64,000 nt of DNA. It comes from Pedobacter sp. SYP-B3415. Lineage in GTDB: Bacteria; Bacteroidota; Bacteroidia; Sphingobacteriales; Sphingobacteriaceae. The notes under the pieces are model-generated. The model was not told where the DNA came from, made no database searches, and saw only the letters and a program-made list of their open reading frames with translations. Position 1 is the stretch's first letter, and each line of letters begins with the position of its first letter. Location: contig NZ_RXNQ01000007.1 in the NCBI RefSeq assembly GCF_004138205.1, forward strand, positions 1-64,000. The letters are read 5' to 3'. Shown here piece after piece: positions 27,044 through 36,470 of the stretch. The position numbers and the translations under genes are program-made.

Positions 27044-27511
27044 TTAGCGACTTAAAATAGCCTCCAGATTGGCGGGCGAATAGTTTACAGACTTCAGGGT
27101 TTTGTGGTCGCCTTCCCGGTAGACAAGGAAAAGATCTCCTTCCCGTTCATAAAAGCTCTTCACCCCCTGACTGGCATAATGAGCTACGGTCGCATCAGCC
27201 TCTTCAACGCTTTTACAGGCTTTGCTCATGTTACTGCGCTGAACCTCATCGAACAATTCTTTGAAGCGGTTGCCCAGGCCGAACTCCAGAATAGCACCTG
27301 AAAGTACGTATTGCAGATCGCATAGGGCGTCAGCAACCTCTATAATGTCATTCTGAGCAACTGCCTGTTCGAGTTCTTTGAGCTCTTCAGCGAGCAGATC
27401 AATACGCAGCCGGCAACGCTGTGCCGATGGAATAGTTGGTTCATCCAGAACGGGATGTTTAAATGTCTTATGAAAATCGGCAACCGAACTAAGTGAAAGT
27501 GGATCTTGCAT
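27044..27511 (-). CDS. PRA-PH/MazG-superfamily nucleotide pyrophosphohydrolase
   Basis: A 155-residue all-alpha hydrolase of the phosphoribosyl-ATP pyrophosphohydrolase-like group. The acidic metal-binding pattern EELKELEQA followed by EVADALCDLQYV (E-x-x-D type) is visible in the first 90 residues. Enzymes of this superfamily remove pyrophosphate from nucleoside triphosphates or related compounds and are often house-cleaning enzymes. The ATG at 27511 was chosen because the -7-like element TATCTTCG (27528-27535) lies 16 bases upstream; the longer frame would begin inside the promoter. The substrate is unknown. It is monocistronic. Confidence 0.8.
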   Translation of the reverse strand: MQDPLSLSSVADFHKTFKHPVLDEPTIPSAQRCRLRIDLLAEELKELEQAVAQNDIIEVADALCDLQYVLSGAILEFGLGNRFKELFDEVQRSNMSKACKSVEEADATVAHYASQGVKSFYEREGDLFLVYREGDHKTLKSVNYSPANLEAILSR

Positions 27512-27527
27512 GTGTTTTATTTTTGCA

Positions 27528-27535
27528 CGAAGATA
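27528..27535 (-). promoter_or_regulatory. -7-like element of the PRA-PH gene
   Basis: It reads TATCTTCG on the minus strand, one mismatch from TAnnTTTG, 16 bases before the chosen ATG. Confidence 0.5.
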
Positions 27536-27631
27536 CAGCATCCGGCGTTATCATCTGTATAGGTACTTTCCAGCCTGCAGCATAAAGGGGGAATGGTGAA
27601 GAGGGCTGTAGCAGGAATGATTTAAAAAAAA

Positions 27632-27653
27632 AGCGCCCTGAAACCAGGGCGCT
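27632..27653 (-). terminator. rpsA terminator
   Basis: A perfect 9-bp GC-rich stem (27632-27640 with 27645-27653) and a 4-base loop has an A-run on its left, which is the U-tract on the minus strand. It lies just after the rpsA stop. Confidence 0.88.
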
Positions 27654-27676
27654 TTTCATTTTGCTTGAAAGCTGAA

Positions 27677-29611
27677 TTATCCGTTTTTCGCTTTGCTTTC
27701 TTCGCCTTCCATTTGCTGTTTTAATTGAGCAAGGACGCTAAGATCACCAAGGGTAGATTTCTCTACAGAATCTTTCACTTTTTTAACCGCATTGCTTGCA
27801 GCTTTTGCCTCTTTCTTTTTAGAAGCTCTTTCTTCAGCTACTGCTTCAGCTTTTGCTTCTTCCCAGATGCGGGCATGAGATACAACGATACGTTTAGCAT
27901 CTTTATTAAATTCGATGATTTTGAAGTCGTTAGTTTCTTCAGCCTTAACTGAAGTACCATCTTCTTTTACCATGTGTTTTGTTGGCACGAAACCTTCAAC
28001 ACCATATGGCAATGCAACAACTGCACCTTTATCAGTTACTTTAACAACAGTACCCTGGTGGATTGAATCCAATGTGAAAATGGTTTCAAATGTATCCCAT
28101 GGGTTTTCCTCGAGTTGTTTGTGACCCAGGCTCAGTTTTCTGTTGTCAACGTCAAGTTCAAGAACAACTACGTCAAGCGTGTCACCAACTTTGGTAAACT
28201 CGTTCGGGTGGTTTACTTTTTTAGACCATGACAGATCAGAGATGTGGATCAGACCATCGATACCTTCTTCGATCTCAACAAATACACCGAAGTTGGTCAT
28301 GTTTTTAACAACAGCTTTGTGTTTGCTTCCAATCGGGAATTTAGCAGCAACGTTCTGCCAAGGATCCTGAGAAAGTTGTTTGATACCCAGGCTCATTTTA
28401 CGCTCGTCGCGGTCAAGGGTTAATACTTCTGCTTCGATTTCGTCGCTAACTTTCAGGAATTCCTGAGGATTTCTGAGGTTTTGTGACCAGCTCATTTCAG
28501 AAACGTGGATCAGACCTTCAACACCAGGAATGATTTCGAGGAATGCACCGTAATCTGCAACAGTTACGATTTTACCTTTTACTTTCGAACCAACCTGGAT
28601 ATTGGTGTCAAGGCTTTCCCAAGGATGAGGGGTAAGTTGTTTCAAGCCGAGCGCAATACGTTTTTTCTCGTCATCAAAGTCAAGCACAACGACGTTGATT
28701 TTCTGGTCGAGTGCAAGTACTTCTTTCGGATGCTCGATGCGTCCCCATGAAATGTCTGTAATGTGAAGAAGGCCGTCAACACCGCCAAGGTCGATGAACA
28801 CACCGAAGTCAGTGATGTTTTTAACAGTTCCTTCAAGAACCTGTCCTTTTTCAAGTTTAGATACGATCTCAACTTTTTGGCTTTCCAAATCGTCTTCGAT
28901 CAGTACTTTGTGTGATACAACCACGTTTTTGAACTCATGGTTAATCTTAACCACTTTGAATTCCATGGTTTTACCCACGTAAATATCGTAGTCGCGGATC
29001 GGTTTGATGTCGATCTGTGAGCCTGGAAGGAAGGCTTCCACACCCATAATGTCTACGATCAGACCACCTTTAGTACGGCTCTTAACGAAACCGTTGATGA
29101 TTCTGTCTTGCTCAAGGGCTTCGTTGATCGATTCCCATGAGCGTTGCGTTTTAGCGCGTTTGCGGGATAAAATTAACTGGCCGTTCGCATCCTCAGGTGC
29201 TTCAACAAACACATCAACTTTATCGCCAACTTTCAGGTCTGGAGTGTCACGGAACTCTGAAGTGGATACCAAACCGTCTGATTTGAAGCCCACGTTCAGT
29301 ACCACATCTTTGTTGTTGATAGAAACAACGGTACCGGAAATGATTTCTCCCTGGTTGATCTGGTTGAAAGTTCCGGCATACATATCTTCAAACTTTTTAC
29401 GGTCTGAGTCATTGTAGTTTCCGAAAACTTTGTCATCTGCATCCCAGTCAAAATCCTGATCTGGTGTTGCTAATGATGATTTGATCGCTTCGATCGACAC
29501 TGAATCAGCTTCTGATTCAATGGTTTCCTTCTCCGACAGACGTCCGCCTGCATCCTGAAGTTCAGCTTTTTTTGCTGCTAGTTCTTTTTCTGCTACTTGT
29601 TTTTTTGCCAT
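27677..29611 (-). CDS. rpsA: 30S ribosomal protein S1
   Basis: A 644-residue RNA-binding ribosomal protein made of tandem S1 (OB-fold) domains. At least five repeats are visible, each with a G..V.G.V..I..FGVF..... motif such as GTVKNITDFGVFIDLGGVDGLLHITD and VVKNMTNFGVFVEIEEG. The N terminus (about 60 residues) and the Ala/Lys/Glu-rich C terminus are typical of the longer Bacteroidota form. A purine-rich GGAG lies shortly before the ATG, an unusual Shine-Dalgarno-like site for this genome. In many bacteria rpsA follows cmk directly; here a DUF1080 gene stands between cmk (30637-31320) and rpsA. Confidence 0.96.
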   Translation of the reverse strand: MAKKQVAEKELAAKKAELQDAGGRLSEKETIESEADSVSIEAIKSSLATPDQDFDWDADDKVFGNYNDSDRKKFEDMYAGTFNQINQGEIISGTVVSINNKDVVLNVGFKSDGLVSTSEFRDTPDLKVGDKVDVFVEAPEDANGQLILSRKRAKTQRSWESINEALEQDRIINGFVKSRTKGGLIVDIMGVEAFLPGSQIDIKPIRDYDIYVGKTMEFKVVKINHEFKNVVVSHKVLIEDDLESQKVEIVSKLEKGQVLEGTVKNITDFGVFIDLGGVDGLLHITDISWGRIEHPKEVLALDQKINVVVLDFDDEKKRIALGLKQLTPHPWESLDTNIQVGSKVKGKIVTVADYGAFLEIIPGVEGLIHVSEMSWSQNLRNPQEFLKVSDEIEAEVLTLDRDERKMSLGIKQLSQDPWQNVAAKFPIGSKHKAVVKNMTNFGVFVEIEEGIDGLIHISDLSWSKKVNHPNEFTKVGDTLDVVVLELDVDNRKLSLGHKQLEENPWDTFETIFTLDSIHQGTVVKVTDKGAVVALPYGVEGFVPTKHMVKEDGTSVKAEETNDFKIIEFNKDAKRIVVSHARIWEEAKAEAVAEERASKKKEAKAASNAVKKVKDSVEKSTLGDLSVLAQLKQQMEGEESKAKNG

Positions 29612-29739
29612 TAAATAATTTATCTCCTTTTTCCCGATACAATCGGGACGGCAAAGATAAAAATCTTTTTATTTAATGAAAAGAAATTTTAACAGAAATA
29701 ATGCTGATTTTGAATAGGATAGCTATTTCAAATCGTCTG

Positions 29740-30582
29740 TCAGCCCTCTTTTCGCAGCCGGGCCAGCACCGCTTCAAGCTTCTTCCTGTTTTTCATGTAA
29801 GGCTCCAGGTTAAACAAGGCAACCTTGCGAAATTCAACAGGATGGCTCTCGCTTTGCAGGGAAATGTATCCGGACTTCAGAAGTTGGCCGTCTTTTTTCA
29901 TTTTCGGATCGAAATTGATAACGCTTCCCCCGCCGATCTGCGGCTTATAATACGTCAGAACAGTATCTCCCTCCACTACGTGATGTATAACTGAGTCGGC
30001 CAGGACAACAAAGTCGGCCCGCACCCATCTGTCACCGTGATAGGTTTTTGATTTCGAATCCAGGCAATGCGTGGTAAACAGTTTGTCTTTCCAGATTACA
30101 TTGGTTCCCGGCGTACAAAGGTTGCTGGTGTGCCGGGGTTTCTGACCATCGCCGCCCAGCAGCTGCCCTTCTACAGAGATAGGAAAATCCTGGTCTTTAA
30201 GCATAGTCGCAGGATCCTGTCCATGCAGCATGACACCGCTGTTTCTCCAGGCCCATCCCTCGCCGCCTTTTGCCTGTTCGCCGGTAAAGCGGTACTCCAG
30301 CCGCAACACATAAGCTGAGAAAGGTTTTTTATAGAAAATATGTCCGTACTGCTGGTCAAATTCGCCATAGCCCTCATACCCGACCTTCATCATTCCGTTT
30401 TCCACCCGGAACGTGTTCGCGTAATTTTCGCGGTAATTGTGTTTTGCGATTTTAATGTTCCAGTCTTTCAGGTCTTTGCCATTGAAAAGCTGAATCCAGC
30501 CGTCGTTAGAAGGTTTGAAGAATAAAAAGGCTGAACAGGCAACGAGGATGACCGCTGCCAGTGGAAAAAACCATCTTCTCAT
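29740..30582 (-). CDS. DUF1080 protein with N-terminal membrane/signal segment
   Basis: A 280-residue exported or membrane-anchored protein. The start at 30582 gives MRRWFFPLAAVILVACSAFLFF, a signal anchor or possible lipoprotein signal with an AC pair. The DUF1080 domain begins at WIQLFNGKDLKDWNIKI and includes NSGVMLHGQ and WVRADFVV. It is longer than the first DUF1080 protein of the window (200 residues) and not a close copy. The likely fold is lectin/glucanase-like and the substrate is unknown. A -7-like TATCTTGG lies at 30601-30608, which argues against the longer frame starting at 30621. It stands between cmk and rpsA on the same strand. Confidence 0.85.
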   Translation of the reverse strand: MRRWFFPLAAVILVACSAFLFFKPSNDGWIQLFNGKDLKDWNIKIAKHNYRENYANTFRVENGMMKVGYEGYGEFDQQYGHIFYKKPFSAYVLRLEYRFTGEQAKGGEGWAWRNSGVMLHGQDPATMLKDQDFPISVEGQLLGGDGQKPRHTSNLCTPGTNVIWKDKLFTTHCLDSKSKTYHGDRWVRADFVVLADSVIHHVVEGDTVLTYYKPQIGGGSVINFDPKMKKDGQLLKSGYISLQSESHPVEFRKVALFNLEPYMKNRKKLEAVLARLRKEG

Positions 30583-30600
30583 ATATGCTTTATTTTCTGC

Positions 30601-30608
30601 CCAAGATA
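30601..30608 (-). promoter_or_regulatory. -7-like element of the second DUF1080 gene
   Basis: It reads TATCTTGG on the minus strand, one mismatch from TAnnTTTG, 18 bases before the chosen ATG. Confidence 0.45.
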
Positions 30609-30636
30609 CAGAAAAATGCATCCAAAGGAAAGTGTG

Positions 30637-31320
30637 CTAAGCCTGCTTCAGGAAGGGCTTTACATGCCCGGCAGCGAAATCCAGCTGCTCCTGCTGCGTC
30701 ATGTCGGTATTGTCCAGAACAATTGCATCATCTGCCCGTATGAGCGGGCTTTCCTTGCGTGTTGTGTCTGCATAATCCCGGTGAGCCAGGTTTTCAAATA
30801 CCTCTTCAAGGGTAACCAGGTTTCCGGGCTTTGCTGCCAGTTCCCTGTAACGCCGTTCTGCGCGTATTTTCGGGTCTGCCGTCATAAAAAACTTCACTTG
30901 CGCATCGGGAAACACCGTTGTGCCAATGTCGCGCCCGTCCATTACAAGATTTTTCGACTGCCCCATGCGCTGTTGTTGTTTAACCATGGCATGACGTACC
31001 CATTTATTCGCCGAAACTTCGCTCACAGCATCAGAAACCAGCATGCCCCTGATCTCTTCAGAAACCTCTTCTCCGTTCAGGGTAATATGCGACTCGTAGT
31101 CCCGGGCGTTGAAATTCAGTTCGATCGTATCCAGCGCAGCTGCAACAGCCTGCTCATTGGAAATGTCGGTATGGTTACGAAGAAAATAAAGTGTTACCGC
31201 CCGGTACATGGCGCCGCTGTCTACATAAATAAAGTTCAGGGATTTGGCCAGGGCTTTGGCCAGGGTGCTTTTTCCGCAAGAGGAGTAACCGTCGATGGCT
31301 ACGACAATGTTTGAACGCAT
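30637..31320 (-). CDS. cmk: (d)CMP kinase
   Basis: A 227-residue cytidylate kinase that phosphorylates CMP and dCMP with ATP. The P-loop GYSSCGKSTLAKALAK lies near the N terminus. Further family blocks are VDSGAMYRAVTL, DGRDIGTTVFPDA and the basic lid AERRYREL. The ATG at 31320 was chosen over one six codons upstream, because the -7 element TACCTTTG (31325-31332) ends four bases before it. This implies an almost leaderless message. Confidence 0.95.
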   Translation of the reverse strand: MRSNIVVAIDGYSSCGKSTLAKALAKSLNFIYVDSGAMYRAVTLYFLRNHTDISNEQAVAAALDTIELNFNARDYESHITLNGEEVSEEIRGMLVSDAVSEVSANKWVRHAMVKQQQRMGQSKNLVMDGRDIGTTVFPDAQVKFFMTADPKIRAERRYRELAAKPGNLVTLEEVFENLAHRDYADTTRKESPLIRADDAIVLDNTDMTQQEQLDFAAGHVKPFLKQA

Positions 31321-31324
31321 GCAG

Positions 31325-31332
31325 CAAAGGTA
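31325..31332 (-). promoter_or_regulatory. -7 promoter element of cmk
   Basis: It reads TACCTTTG on the minus strand, a perfect TAnnTTTG match, ending four bases before the cmk ATG. Confidence 0.65.
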
Positions 31333-31491
31333 AGACATAGAAGTGAAGCCTATGTTATTTTTTCTTTTTTCGCCCTTCGGCGGATGAAAAGACCAGGTAT
31401 TCCATGCCGTAAGTCGACCTGATATCTAATAGCATATTCCGTGAATTTGAAAAGGGGCACCAATTGGCACTAAAGTTCGATGCAATTTTTT

Positions 31492-31499
31492 TTACTTTG
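31492..31499 (+). promoter_or_regulatory. -7-like element of arfB
   Basis: TTACTTTG, one mismatch from TAnnTTTG, ends four bases before the chosen ATG at 31504. Confidence 0.5.
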
Positions 31500-31503
31500 T
31501 TGT

Positions 31504-31914
31504 ATGGAACAGGTACCCGAAGCGATCTTGCAGGAAATACAGTTTAAAACATCCCGGAGCAGCGGCAGCGGGGGCCAGCACGTGAATAAGGTAAGTACCA
31601 AAGTTGAGCTTATTTTCAATCTGGAGGGTTCGGTTGCCTTGTCCGCTACGCAAAAGGAGCGGTTGCGTTTACGTCTGGCCCACCGGCTTGATAAGGAAGG
31701 AAATCTTCACGTTGTGAGCCAGGAATCGCGCAGCCAGCTGGCCAACAAAGAAACAGCTGTAGAAAAGTTTCTGAACATGATCAGCAGGGCACTGATCGTT
31801 CCGGCAACACGCAAGCCTACCCGCATACCAAAGGCTGTTATTGCCAGACGGCTGGATTATAAAAAACGCACAGCAGATAAAAAATCAACCCGCCGTAAGC
31901 CATCAATTGATTAA
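31504..31914 (+). CDS. arfB: alternative ribosome-rescue factor / peptidyl-tRNA hydrolase ArfB
   Basis: A 136-residue GGQ-domain protein related to class I release factors and mitochondrial ICT1. The catalytic loop SGSGGQHVNKVSTKVEL lies near residue 20, and the lysine/arginine-rich C-terminal tail that probes the empty mRNA channel is present (RLDYKKRTADKKSTRRKPS). Length and layout match ArfB, not full release factors. It frees peptides from stalled ribosomes. The ATG at 31504 is preferred to one eight codons earlier, given the -7-like element ending at 31499. Its stop abuts the stop of the convergent LpxR-like gene with no gap. Confidence 0.93.
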   Translation: MEQVPEAILQEIQFKTSRSSGSGGQHVNKVSTKVELIFNLEGSVALSATQKERLRLRLAHRLDKEGNLHVVSQESRSQLANKETAVEKFLNMISRALIVPATRKPTRIPKAVIARRLDYKKRTADKKSTRRKPSID

Positions 31915-32883
31915 TCAGTTGAAACGGTAATAGAGACTGATTGAGCCGTATTGATGTGGCCTGGCCGGGCTTTTTACCTCCCGCGACTTAAACGTTAGTC
32001 CGAATTCGGCCGTGAATCGCCTTGAACTGTAATTAACACCAAGCTGTTGCGCAAACACGAGTGGTTTCGCACCAAATATAACTGGATTGTTGTCACTGAA
32101 CAACCCGCCCTGAATCGTCGCATCATAAGCAACGAAATTAAGCTGAGGTTTGATATACAGGTAGAACTCAGTCTGATGCAGCGGCTTTTGCTGCGCATGA
32201 TTGGAAATCGTAGCCTGAAGATAAGCTGAATTAAAAAGCTGGTTTATCCGGCCTGCGCGAAAAACTGCTGAAACCCCCGCGCCGCTAAAGACATTCCCCA
32301 GGTTTGCATAGCCCTCTGCAGAAATGTCAAAGTCAGCATCCTCAGGCCTGTAGAGCAACCGCGTGTAATTTGCAGACAGGTTCAGGGTCGCTTCATCCCG
32401 GATCTGGTATTCCCAGCCCCTGATTTCGTAAAACCCAACAATCTTATGTAGTAATTCCTGTGCCTGACGGCCTAATGCCGAAGGACCGATCACACCCGCC
32501 TGAAGGCCCAGTTTTAACGCCGATTCGTTTTTGTACAATTGGCTGAGTGCGGCGCCGGCATACAGGTAACCTGCGAAAGGACGATCCTGGCGTTCAGCCA
32601 GCGGACTATATCCTGATACCGGGTTATACATACCCTGACCTGCCGAAAACTCCCAGATCCGCTTTTCTGTCTTCTGACCGGCCTTTTCCTGATCTGAGGC
32701 GTGCCGGAAGTGAATGTAAAGCCCGTTTGTGTAGTACCGGTCCTGCCCATAAAAAAGATAGGCATCATTGTCGCTCCTGAATCCGAATTCATTTTTAAAC
32801 GACCCGGCGGGCGTCTGGGCCTTGAGGTGTGATATAACGAGCACCAGGCCGCATGCGGCCAACAGCTTACATATAGAGTTCAT
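31915..32883 (-). CDS. LpxR-family (DUF2219) outer-membrane protein
   Basis: A 322-residue outer-membrane barrel with a signal peptide (MNSICKLLAACGLVLVISHLKA). The family start FKNEFGFRSDNDAYLFYGQDRYYTNGL holds the conserved Asn/Asp active-site region of LpxR, and RPFAGYLYAG and the C-terminal SLYYRFN aromatic end are also present. LpxR removes the 3'-acyloxyacyl chain of lipid A at the outer surface. Whether this member has that activity is unproven, and many Bacteroidota homologues are uncharacterised. The ATG at 32883 replaces a TTG seven codons upstream, with a TATACTTG element lying between. Confidence 0.8.
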   Translation of the reverse strand: MNSICKLLAACGLVLVISHLKAQTPAGSFKNEFGFRSDNDAYLFYGQDRYYTNGLYIHFRHASDQEKAGQKTEKRIWEFSAGQGMYNPVSGYSPLAERQDRPFAGYLYAGAALSQLYKNESALKLGLQAGVIGPSALGRQAQELLHKIVGFYEIRGWEYQIRDEATLNLSANYTRLLYRPEDADFDISAEGYANLGNVFSGAGVSAVFRAGRINQLFNSAYLQATISNHAQQKPLHQTEFYLYIKPQLNFVAYDATIQGGLFSDNNPVIFGAKPLVFAQQLGVNYSSRRFTAEFGLTFKSREVKSPARPHQYGSISLYYRFN

Positions 32884-32953
32884 GCGGAAGTTAATGGTGC
32901 GCAAGTATAGTCAAAATTACCCTTGAACGCCCGCAGGCATGTGCCATAAAAAA

Positions 32954-32969
32954 AGAGGCCGGAGCCTCT
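32954..32969 (-). terminator. lon terminator
   Basis: A 6-bp stem with a 4-base loop has a seven-A run on the left, which is the U-tract on the minus strand. It follows the lon stop at 32986. Confidence 0.7.
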
Positions 32970-32985
32970 TTAATTTATTAAGCAA

Positions 32986-35460
32986 CTAATTAGCTGGCTG
33001 CGGAAGATCGCGGACCGTTAAATCAAGCGGCTGTTTTACCTTGTTTTTCGAAAGGGCGAAATCGATCACTTCACTCATTTCGCTCACGTAATGAAATTTC
33101 AGGTCTTTAATGTAGTGTTCCTTAATCTCAAGAATATCCTTGCGGTTGCTTTTGCAAAGAATGATTTCTTTGATATTCGCGCGTTTTGCGGCAAGGATTT
33201 TCTCTTTGATGCCGCCAACGGGAAGAACTTTTCCCCGCAGTGTAATCTCTCCGGTCATGGCCAGATTTTCTTTTACCTGACGCTGGGTAAACGCTGAAGT
33301 TAATGCTGTGAGCATGGTTACCCCCGCAGATGGACCGTCTTTCGGTGTTGCGCCTGCAGGTACGTGAACATGGACGTCCCACTGATCAAACAGCCGGTGG
33401 TCGATGTCAAACCTGGAAGCATGTGCACGCAGATAGGCCAGTGCAATGGTTGCAGATTCTTTCATCACATCACCGAGATTACCTGTAAGGGTTAAACGAC
33501 CTTTGCCGGGACTAAGGCTGGCTTCAATAAAAAGAATGTCACCGCCAACCTGCGTCCAGGCCAGCCCGGTTACCACGCCGGCTACCTCATTGCCCTCATA
33601 CAAATCCTTATCATAAACAGGAGCACCGAGAATGCGTTCAACATCATCCTGTACAAGAGTTGCATTGTAGGGCTCTTCCATGGCAATTTTCGTAGCGATG
33701 CCGCGAACCAGCGAACCGATTCTTTTTTCAAGTCCGCGCACTCCTGATTCGCGCGTATAATCTTCAATAACACGTTCGAGAAGCGCTGGCTTCAGCGTAA
33801 TGTCTTTGGCAGACAAGCCATGATTTTCTTTCTGTTTTGGCAGCAGGTACTTCCGGGCAATCTCAACTTTTTCCTCAATTGTATAGCCATTGACCTCGAT
33901 AATTTCCATCCGGTCAAGCAGTGCCGGCTGAATGCTGCTCAGCGAATTTGCAGTAGCTATAAACAGGATGTTTGACAGATCGTAATCTATTTCGACATAG
34001 TGGTCGTAAAAGGCATTGTTTTGCTCCGGGTCAAGTACCTCAAGCAGGGCAGAAGAGGGATCGCCACGAAAATCGGAACCCACCTTGTCAATCTCATCCA
34101 GCACAAAAACGGGATTGCTTGCCCCGGCCTTTTTGAGCGACTGGATAATGCGCCCCGGCATCGCGCCGATGTAAGTTTTTCTGTGTCCGCGAATTTCGGC
34201 CTCATCACGGATACCACCGAGGGCCATACGGACATACTCCCTGCCCAATGCCTTGGCAATCGATTTACCCAGCGATGTCTTTCCAACGCCCGGAGGACCA
34301 ACAAGGCACAAGATAGGGGCCTTCATGTCTTTCTTTAGCTTTAGAACCGCCAGGTACTCGATAATACGCTGTTTCACTTTTTCTAACCCGAAATGATCGC
34401 GGTCCAGAATGCGTTGCGCGCGTTTAAGGTCGAAATTATCCTTTGTAAACTCATTCCAGGGCAGGTCAATAAGCAGTTCAAGATAGTTCAGCTGAATTGA
34501 ATAATCTGGCGCTGCCGGGTTCATTCTGCCCAGCTTATCAAGCTCTTTTTCAAAATGGCCTTTAGTTTCTGCCGGCCACTTCTTTTTCGCTCCCCGTTTT
34601 TTCAGGGCTTCAAACTCAAGATCGACGCTGCTTCCGCCCAGCTCTTCCTGAATAGTTTTTAGCTGCTGATTCAGGAAGTAGTCGCGCTGCTGCTTGTCAA
34701 GGTCAGTACGAACTTTGCTTTGAATCTGGTTTCTGAGCTCGAGCATCTGTAACTCGGTAGTCATCAGTTCCATAACCATCTCTGCGCGCTCACGCAGATT
34801 GGCCATTTCCAGCATCTGCTGTTTGTCGGCCATCTCCGCATTCATATTTGACGAGATGAAGTTGATCAGGAAGGATGTACTTTCAATATTTTTTAATGCA
34901 ATCGCAGCCTCGCTCGGAATGTTGGGCGAGAGCTGGATGATCTGGGCAGACATTTCCCGGATCGAATCTACAAGTGCCTTAAATTCTTTGTCTTTTTTAT
35001 GTTTGGTTTCCTCAAACTTAGCCACAGAAGCCTTGATATAGGGCTCGTTTTGAATCTCTGATATAAGTCTGAAACGCTGTTTGCCCTGAATAATCACGGT
35101 GGTATTGCCGTCGGGCATTTGCAGCATTTTAATAATATGGGCTACTGTACCTACATCATTCAGCTGTTCGAAAGTCGGATCCTCAATTGAAACGTCGCGC
35201 TGGGCAACCACACCGATGATCTTATGCGCCCTGTATGCTTCCTTGATCAATTTGATAGACTTATCACGGCCTACAGTGATAGGGATGACCACGCCCGGAA
35301 AAAGGACGGTGTTGCGTAGGGGCAAAATAGCAAGAATGTCGGGCGTTTCCTCATTATTCATCTCATCTTCGTCCTGCTGTGACATCAAGGGAAAAAACTC
35401 GGTGTCTTCGTTTATGATCGGTAATGTATTGCTGAAATCGAATGGATCCTGTTTACTCAT
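32986..35460 (-). CDS. lon: ATP-dependent protease Lon
   Basis: An 824-residue cytosolic AAA+ serine protease that degrades misfolded and regulatory proteins. Order of domains: LON substrate-binding domain (about 45-240, [17 protein letters not shown]), a coiled helical region, the AAA+ module with Walker [16 protein letters not shown] and Walker [11 protein letters not shown], and the C-terminal protease domain. The catalytic Ser lies in [12 protein letters not shown] and the Lys in [12 protein letters not shown]. The ATG at 35460 is used; the longer frame begins at a TTG eight codons upstream. A terminator lies just downstream. Confidence 0.97.
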   Translation of the reverse strand: MSKQDPFDFSNTLPIINEDTEFFPLMSQQDEDEMNNEETPDILAILPLRNTVLFPGVVIPITVGRDKSIKLIKEAYRAHKIIGVVAQRDVSIEDPTFEQLNDVGTVAHIIKMLQMPDGNTTVIIQGKQRFRLISEIQNEPYIKASVAKFEETKHKKDKEFKALVDSIREMSAQIIQLSPNIPSEAAIALKNIESTSFLINFISSNMNAEMADKQQMLEMANLRERAEMVMELMTTELQMLELRNQIQSKVRTDLDKQQRDYFLNQQLKTIQEELGGSSVDLEFEALKKRGAKKKWPAETKGHFEKELDKLGRMNPAAPDYSIQLNYLELLIDLPWNEFTKDNFDLKRAQRILDRDHFGLEKVKQRIIEYLAVLKLKKDMKAPILCLVGPPGVGKTSLGKSIAKALGREYVRMALGGIRDEAEIRGHRKTYIGAMPGRIIQSLKKAGASNPVFVLDEIDKVGSDFRGDPSSALLEVLDPEQNNAFYDHYVEIDYDLSNILFIATANSLSSIQPALLDRMEIIEVNGYTIEEKVEIARKYLLPKQKENHGLSAKDITLKPALLERVIEDYTRESGVRGLEKRIGSLVRGIATKIAMEEPYNATLVQDDVERILGAPVYDKDLYEGNEVAGVVTGLAWTQVGGDILFIEASLSPGKGRLTLTGNLGDVMKESATIALAYLRAHASRFDIDHRLFDQWDVHVHVPAGATPKDGPSAGVTMLTALTSAFTQRQVKENLAMTGEITLRGKVLPVGGIKEKILAAKRANIKEIILCKSNRKDILEIKEHYIKDLKFHYVSEMSEVIDFALSKNKVKQPLDLTVRDLPQPAN

Positions 35461-35720
35461 TAAGTAATTTTTATAGGGCGACAAACTGACAGGATTGCCG
35501 GCCCCGTTTTTAAAATCTTATACAGAGAGCTATTTTCAACTGTTGTGCCAAACCGGTAAATTGATTGGCTTCTGTAAAATCGTCAGTTGTGAAAATAATT
35601 TTGCGGCAAATATATCAAATCAATCGGGGCAGACGTTATGCTGGTATTACTGTCTGATCGGTTTGAAAGTTTTTTAAAACTCATTTTTTGATAACACCTG
35701 CCTGCAAACCGTTCCAAAAT

Positions 35721-35750
35721 TTTGTAATCCCATCCGATATACTAAATTTG
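35721..35750 (+). promoter_or_regulatory. full Bacteroidota promoter of the TPR gene
   Basis: The -33 element TTTG (35721-35724) and -7 element TAAATTTG (35743-35750) are separated by 18 bases, matching both consensus elements and the expected spacing. The -7 box ends 18 bases before the ATG at 35769. Confidence 0.8.
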
Positions 35751-35768
35751 AATCTTAAACAATCCACA

Positions 35769-36392
35769 ATGAATTACCTCAAAAAGACGATCTTCTTCCT
35801 CATGATTTTTACCGCTGAGCAAAGCATTGCGCAGTCAAACTATTTCAAAATGGGGATGCAGGCGTGGATGAAAGGAGATTACAAAAATGCCGTTGCACAA
35901 CTTGAAAAAGCGGCATCTAAAGATCCTAATAATGCCAACACGCTCAAAATGCTGGGGTATTCATACTACCAGTCAGGCGATTTTGAAAACTCAATTTCAA
36001 CTTACAGCCGGCTTATCGACCTGAAATCGAATGATGTTTCTGCCTTCTACTACCGCGGTAAGGCCAGGCAGAATATTGCGAACGACCCGAAAGAGTCGCT
36101 CAACCAAATGCGCGAAAGCTTTTATCTTTCTTCAATTAAGGATTTTACAAAAGCTATCGAACTTAGCGGCGAGGAGGACATCAAATTGTTTCAAAATCGT
36201 GGCCTTGTCTACAAAGATTACGCAATCTTTAAATCTTACAAGATCCAGAAAAAAGCCGAAAAAGCTGCGTGCGTTGCCATATTCAAAAATGCAATTGCAG
36301 ATTTTGAAAAGGTCCTGCTTAACCAACCGCAGCGCAAAGACATTGTTGCCCAGATTGATTATGTAAAGGCGCAGATCACCAGTTTGAAATAA
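35769..36392 (+). CDS. small exported TPR protein
   Basis: A 207-residue protein with a signal peptide (MNYLKKTIFFLMIFTAEQSIAQ) followed by about four tetratricopeptide repeats, for example AWMKGDYKNAVAQLEKAASKD and SYYQSGDFENSISTYSRLI. It probably acts in the periplasm as a small scaffold; its partner is unknown. The start is fixed by the signal peptide and by the strong promoter just upstream. It is monocistronic and ends at a bidirectional terminator. Confidence 0.85.
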   Translation: MNYLKKTIFFLMIFTAEQSIAQSNYFKMGMQAWMKGDYKNAVAQLEKAASKDPNNANTLKMLGYSYYQSGDFENSISTYSRLIDLKSNDVSAFYYRGKARQNIANDPKESLNQMRESFYLSSIKDFTKAIELSGEEDIKLFQNRGLVYKDYAIFKSYKIQKKAEKAACVAIFKNAIADFEKVLLNQPQRKDIVAQIDYVKAQITSLK

Positions 36393-36415
36393 CTTGTGTT
36401 TGCAGATTATAAAAA

Positions 36416-36435
36416 AAGCCGGTTTTCGCCGGCTT
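36416..36435. terminator. bidirectional terminator between the TPR and lipoprotein genes
   Basis: The stem AAGCCGG/CCGGCTT with a 6-base loop is flanked by an A-run and a T-run, serving the convergent genes on both sides. Confidence 0.85.
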
Positions 36436-36470
36436 TTTTATTTGTCAAATTCCTCTGGAATTTCAAATTT

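Noticed and set aside
35100-35467. plus-strand frame near the lon start
   Set aside because: Antisense to the LON N-terminal domain, no family match.
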